Assembly (NCBI GenBank): GCA_964343305.1
Contig: CAYFJO010000059.1
Location: 1 to 36,377 of the forward strand
DNA length: 36,377 nucleotides
Direction: 5' to 3'
DNA from: CAYFJO01 sp964343305
GTDB taxonomy: Bacteria > Planctomycetota > Planctomycetia > Pirellulales > Pirellulaceae
Part shown: one piece after another, positions 34,087 through 36,377 of the stretch
Layout of the letters: the number at the start of each line of letters is the position of its first letter
How positions within the stretch are numbered: position 1 is the stretch's first letter
The notes under the pieces: generated by a model
The model's database searches: none
The model's input: only the letters and a program-made list of their open reading frames with translations
Told to the model about the DNA's origin: nothing
Translations under genes and position numbers: made by a program

Positions 34087-34139
34087 GAACAGAAGCAAAC
34101 TAAGCAGCTCGGCTTTATATTCTTGGTTTGCTTCTGTTC
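34087..34139. terminator. Hairpin after terC
   Basis: GAACAGAAGCAAAC (34087-34100) and GTTTGCTTCTGTTC (34126-34139) pair perfectly over 14 bp. The stem extends by four further pairs (one G-T) and leaves a 17-nt loop. It starts 14 nt after the terC stop and precedes the PQQ-type gene. There is no T run, so it may end transcription weakly or protect the 3' end of the mRNA. Confidence 0.5.
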
Positions 34140-34213
34140 ATATTCCTATTGATAGGATGACGCGGGAACCCGAAAATAGTATCCATCGTCATCTTTCAAA
34201 AGAACTGGGAACC

Positions 34214-35662
34214 ATGCGTTTTTCATTGACCGCCAAATTGGTTTGCATGTCCTTCGCGGCAATTCTTCTTTCTCCTTCCTTTTCATCGACGGCAGACGAC
34301 AATTGGTTGCCCGTGCCGAATCTAAGATGGCGCGTTCCGACTTCGAATGATCCGACCGACGAAGAGTTGATCAAGAAGATTCACTCGCGATTCGCGAGGA
34401 TAGAGATTACTGCGATCCCGAATTTCAGAGCGCTACCGGTCGGAGACATCGTTTTAATGCGGACTCCCAACCAAGTCACCGCGATTAACTTTGCAAATGG
34501 AAAACGCGTGTGGGAGTTCCCTTGGGATGTGGAAGTTACCTATCAGGCAATTGACGTACCGACAATTCGGGTAGCTCGCGCCGCGGCACGTCAGGCGTTT
34601 CTTAAGCAGCGATTGTGGGACGATCAAATCTACGCGGACTTGTCGACAGATGGAAAACGCGTGTTCTTCCTCGATGGCCTGGATGTGGCGCACACGGCGT
34701 TTCCGATGCGAGTTGGTCTTGGAGGCCGCGTCGCTCCGGATCATCCGCGGCCTTATAACAGGCTGGTTGCCTTAGAGCCGGCGCGAGAGGGCGCGATCGT
34801 GTGGCAAATTGGCGGCGGAAAAGGCGATGGGCTGTCCGATGAGCCAAAGGCCGTTGAGGCGTTTTTTCTTAGTGCGCCAGTGGTCGCCGACGGTGGGCTG
34901 TGTGTGCTTGCTGAGCAAAAAACGAAAATCCACTTGTTTATCATCGACCCGGCAAGCGGTGCACTGAATAAATCGACCGAGTTGATGGACGTCGGTGAAC
35001 AAACCGTTCTCCGGTCGCACATCCGTCGACTGGCCGGAGCCAAGCCCGTAGTTACAAAAGACTATATTGTTTGTCCGACGTCGAGTGGTAGGGTCTTTGG
35101 CGTATCGACAGACAAGTACAAGGTGAAATGGACCTTCGAATACGAACGGGACAACCTGCTGTTACCCCGCGTATTCACAAGGATCGAACGGCCATCCGTA
35201 GTCGGCAAACGCTGGTCCCATGCCGGAGCAATCGTTCTCGGTGAGCGAGTGCTGGTGACGGCAATGGATTCGAGGAAACTGCATTGCCTGAATTTGAAAA
35301 CGGGCAAACCTGCTTGGGACGCTCGTGATCGCGGCGATACCATGTTCATTGAAACTCCGGATGAGGACAGCGTTCTGCTGGTCGGCGAACAAGAGATTGA
35401 AGCGATCGGCGCTTCCGATGGAAAGCCAAAGTGGAAAGAAGCGTTGAAGCTGCCGGCCCCGCCAAGTGGCCGAGGATATACAAAGGATGGATCCTACTAT
35501 TTGCCAACCGCGGAAATGGAAGTTTTGAGAATCGACCTTGCCAAACAAACCATTGTCGATCGAGTGAAGACCGAGTTTCCGCTGGGCAACATTGTTCCAC
35601 ACAAAAACGACATCCTCTCGCAAGGCACCGACTGGCTTGCCACATTCCCCGCCGACAAATGA
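34214..35662 (+). CDS. Exported PQQ-type (BamB/WD-like) beta-propeller protein
   Basis: A 482-aa protein. A signal peptide (FSLTAKLVCMSFAAILLSPSFSSTA) is followed by PQQ-like blades ending in the typical G-x-x-x-W motif: GKRVWEFPWDVEV, YKVKWTFEYERD, TGKPAWDARDRG and DGKPKWKEALKL. Such propellers are either PQQ-dependent dehydrogenases or, as here without visible PQQ or metal ligands, protein-binding scaffolds outside the cytoplasm. I chose the ATG at 34214 because the signal peptide begins there and GGGAA lies before it. The stop overlaps the next ATG (ATGA), so the methyltransferase is translationally coupled, although one is exported and the other is not. Confidence 0.82.
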   Translation: MRFSLTAKLVCMSFAAILLSPSFSSTADDNWLPVPNLRWRVPTSNDPTDEELIKKIHSRFARIEITAIPNFRALPVGDIVLMRTPNQVTAINFANGKRVWEFPWDVEVTYQAIDVPTIRVARAAARQAFLKQRLWDDQIYADLSTDGKRVFFLDGLDVAHTAFPMRVGLGGRVAPDHPRPYNRLVALEPAREGAIVWQIGGGKGDGLSDEPKAVEAFFLSAPVVADGGLCVLAEQKTKIHLFIIDPASGALNKSTELMDVGEQTVLRSHIRRLAGAKPVVTKDYIVCPTSSGRVFGVSTDKYKVKWTFEYERDNLLLPRVFTRIERPSVVGKRWSHAGAIVLGERVLVTAMDSRKLHCLNLKTGKPAWDARDRGDTMFIETPDEDSVLLVGEQEIEAIGASDGKPKWKEALKLPAPPSGRGYTKDGSYYLPTAEMEVLRIDLAKQTIVDRVKTEFPLGNIVPHKNDILSQGTDWLATFPADK

Positions 35663-36377
35663 CAAAATCTGCGATCCATCCACCGCAACTCAATCCGACG
35701 CCCATCTTTGAGCATTTCCGTGGCAGTTACGGTTCGGAACTCTTGACGGCGGCCGTGGCGCATTTCAATGTGTTCGAACGGTTATCGAATGCGCCGTGTG
35801 ATCTTGATGAGTTACGCGCGAGCCTGGGACTCGAACCGCGGCCTGCAATCGTTCTGTTCACCGCCCTGAGAGCATTCGGCTTGATGACCAAAGGGGCGGA
35901 CGACCGGTTCTCGTTGACGGAAATGGCACGCCAGCATTTGGTTCCCGGCGCGGACTTCGACGTGGGCGACTACGTCGGCCTGGCGGCGAATAGCCCCGGT
36001 GTGTTGGAAATGGTCGAACGTTTGAAAACGAACCGGCCGGCTGGAACGGACGACGAGGGACAATCGGGTGCGGCGTTCATTTATCGTGACGGAATCAAAT
36101 CGGCCATGGAACAGCAAGACCTTGCCCGGCATTTTACGTTGGCACTGGCCGGGCGAGCGAAAAACGTTGCGCCGTTTCTCGCCGAGCAACTTTCACTCGA
36201 TGGCACCTCCAAGATCCTTGACGTGGGCGGCGGAACGGGGATTTACAGCATCGCACTTTTGCAGAAAAACGCAGGGCTTCGCGCCGTGGTGCTGGACCGT
36301 CCGGAAGTATTGAAAGTCGCGGCGGAGATGGCGGACCAGTATGGTGTGGCGAATCGGCTCGAACTACTTGCGGGCGA
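35659..36377 (+). CDS. SAM-dependent O-methyltransferase with dimerisation domain (cut by window end)
   Basis: The visible 239 residues start MTKSAIHPPQLNPTPIFEHF. A winged-helix dimerisation domain (residues ~20-100: AAVAHFNVFERLSNAPCDLDELRA, then RFSLTEMARQHLVPG) is followed by the SAM-binding motif KILDVGGGTGIYSIAL. This order is typical of the acetylserotonin O-methyltransferase/O-methyltransferase-2 family. The catalytic His region lies beyond the window. The ATG at 35659 overlaps the stop of the PQQ-type gene by four bases. The substrate is unknown. Confidence 0.85.
   Translation, partial: MTKSAIHPPQLNPTPIFEHFRGSYGSELLTAAVAHFNVFERLSNAPCDLDELRASLGLEPRPAIVLFTALRAFGLMTKGADDRFSLTEMARQHLVPGADFDVGDYVGLAANSPGVLEMVERLKTNRPAGTDDEGQSGAAFIYRDGIKSAMEQQDLARHFTLALAGRAKNVAPFLAEQLSLDGTSKILDVGGGTGIYSIALLQKNAGLRAVVLDRPEVLKVAAEMADQYGVANRLELLAG

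Overview
The window looks like a planctomycete chromosome, most likely Pirellulales-like. This is an inference. It rests on a secreted ThuA/DUF1080/sulfatase fusion, very long HEAT-repeat proteins, many dispersed palindromic repeats, and moderately GC-rich DNA with short operons. No RNA operon, tRNA, transposase or CRISPR array was seen.

Layout. Positions 1-4045 (minus strand) hold housekeeping genes: tyrS (cut by the window edge), ispD, a long acyl-CoA dehydrogenase and a small membrane protein. Positions 4046-4769 form a repeat-rich non-coding stretch. Positions 4770-17960 (plus strand) form one four-gene block: a 970-aa HEAT-like protein, a 2272-aa WD40+HEAT protein, a SWIM/WGR protein and a retron-type reverse transcriptase, followed by a translationally coupled HpcH/HpaI aldolase. 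Positions 18749-27811 (minus strand) hold a four-module secreted hydrolase, a squalene-cyclase-like repeat protein, a membrane-fusion adaptor, a sodium-dependent symporter and a DUF2721-type membrane protein. Positions 27871-29278 hold a universal-stress-protein remnant and two CBS-pair genes behind a sigma-54-like promoter. Positions 29419-36377 hold a secreted nitrilase-family hydrolase, an RluA-type pseudouridine synthase, Maf, a methyltransferase, TerC, a PQQ-type beta-propeller protein and an O-methyltransferase cut by the window end.

The most interesting system is the 4.3-18 kb block. The reverse transcriptase carries the two retron hallmarks: an NAxxH motif upstream of catalytic motif A, and a VTG triplet after YADD. 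Its partners (HEAT/ARM-like proteins plus a SWIM protein) fit the architecture I recall as retron type XIII. No gap exists next to the reverse transcriptase for an msr-msd RNA. However, about 170 nt upstream of the first gene lies a 249-nt segment with the full expected architecture: split complementary end arms, a TAGC just after the first arm, three small hairpins, one long hairpin, and a terminator-like hairpin with a T run directly after it. I propose this as the retron RNA, placed as the leader of a roughly 13-kb defence operon. Within the operon, the gaps and even one coding region carry palindromic repeats, including a set of 8+5+8 hairpins with a conserved CTYGY loop and stems that vary while staying paired.
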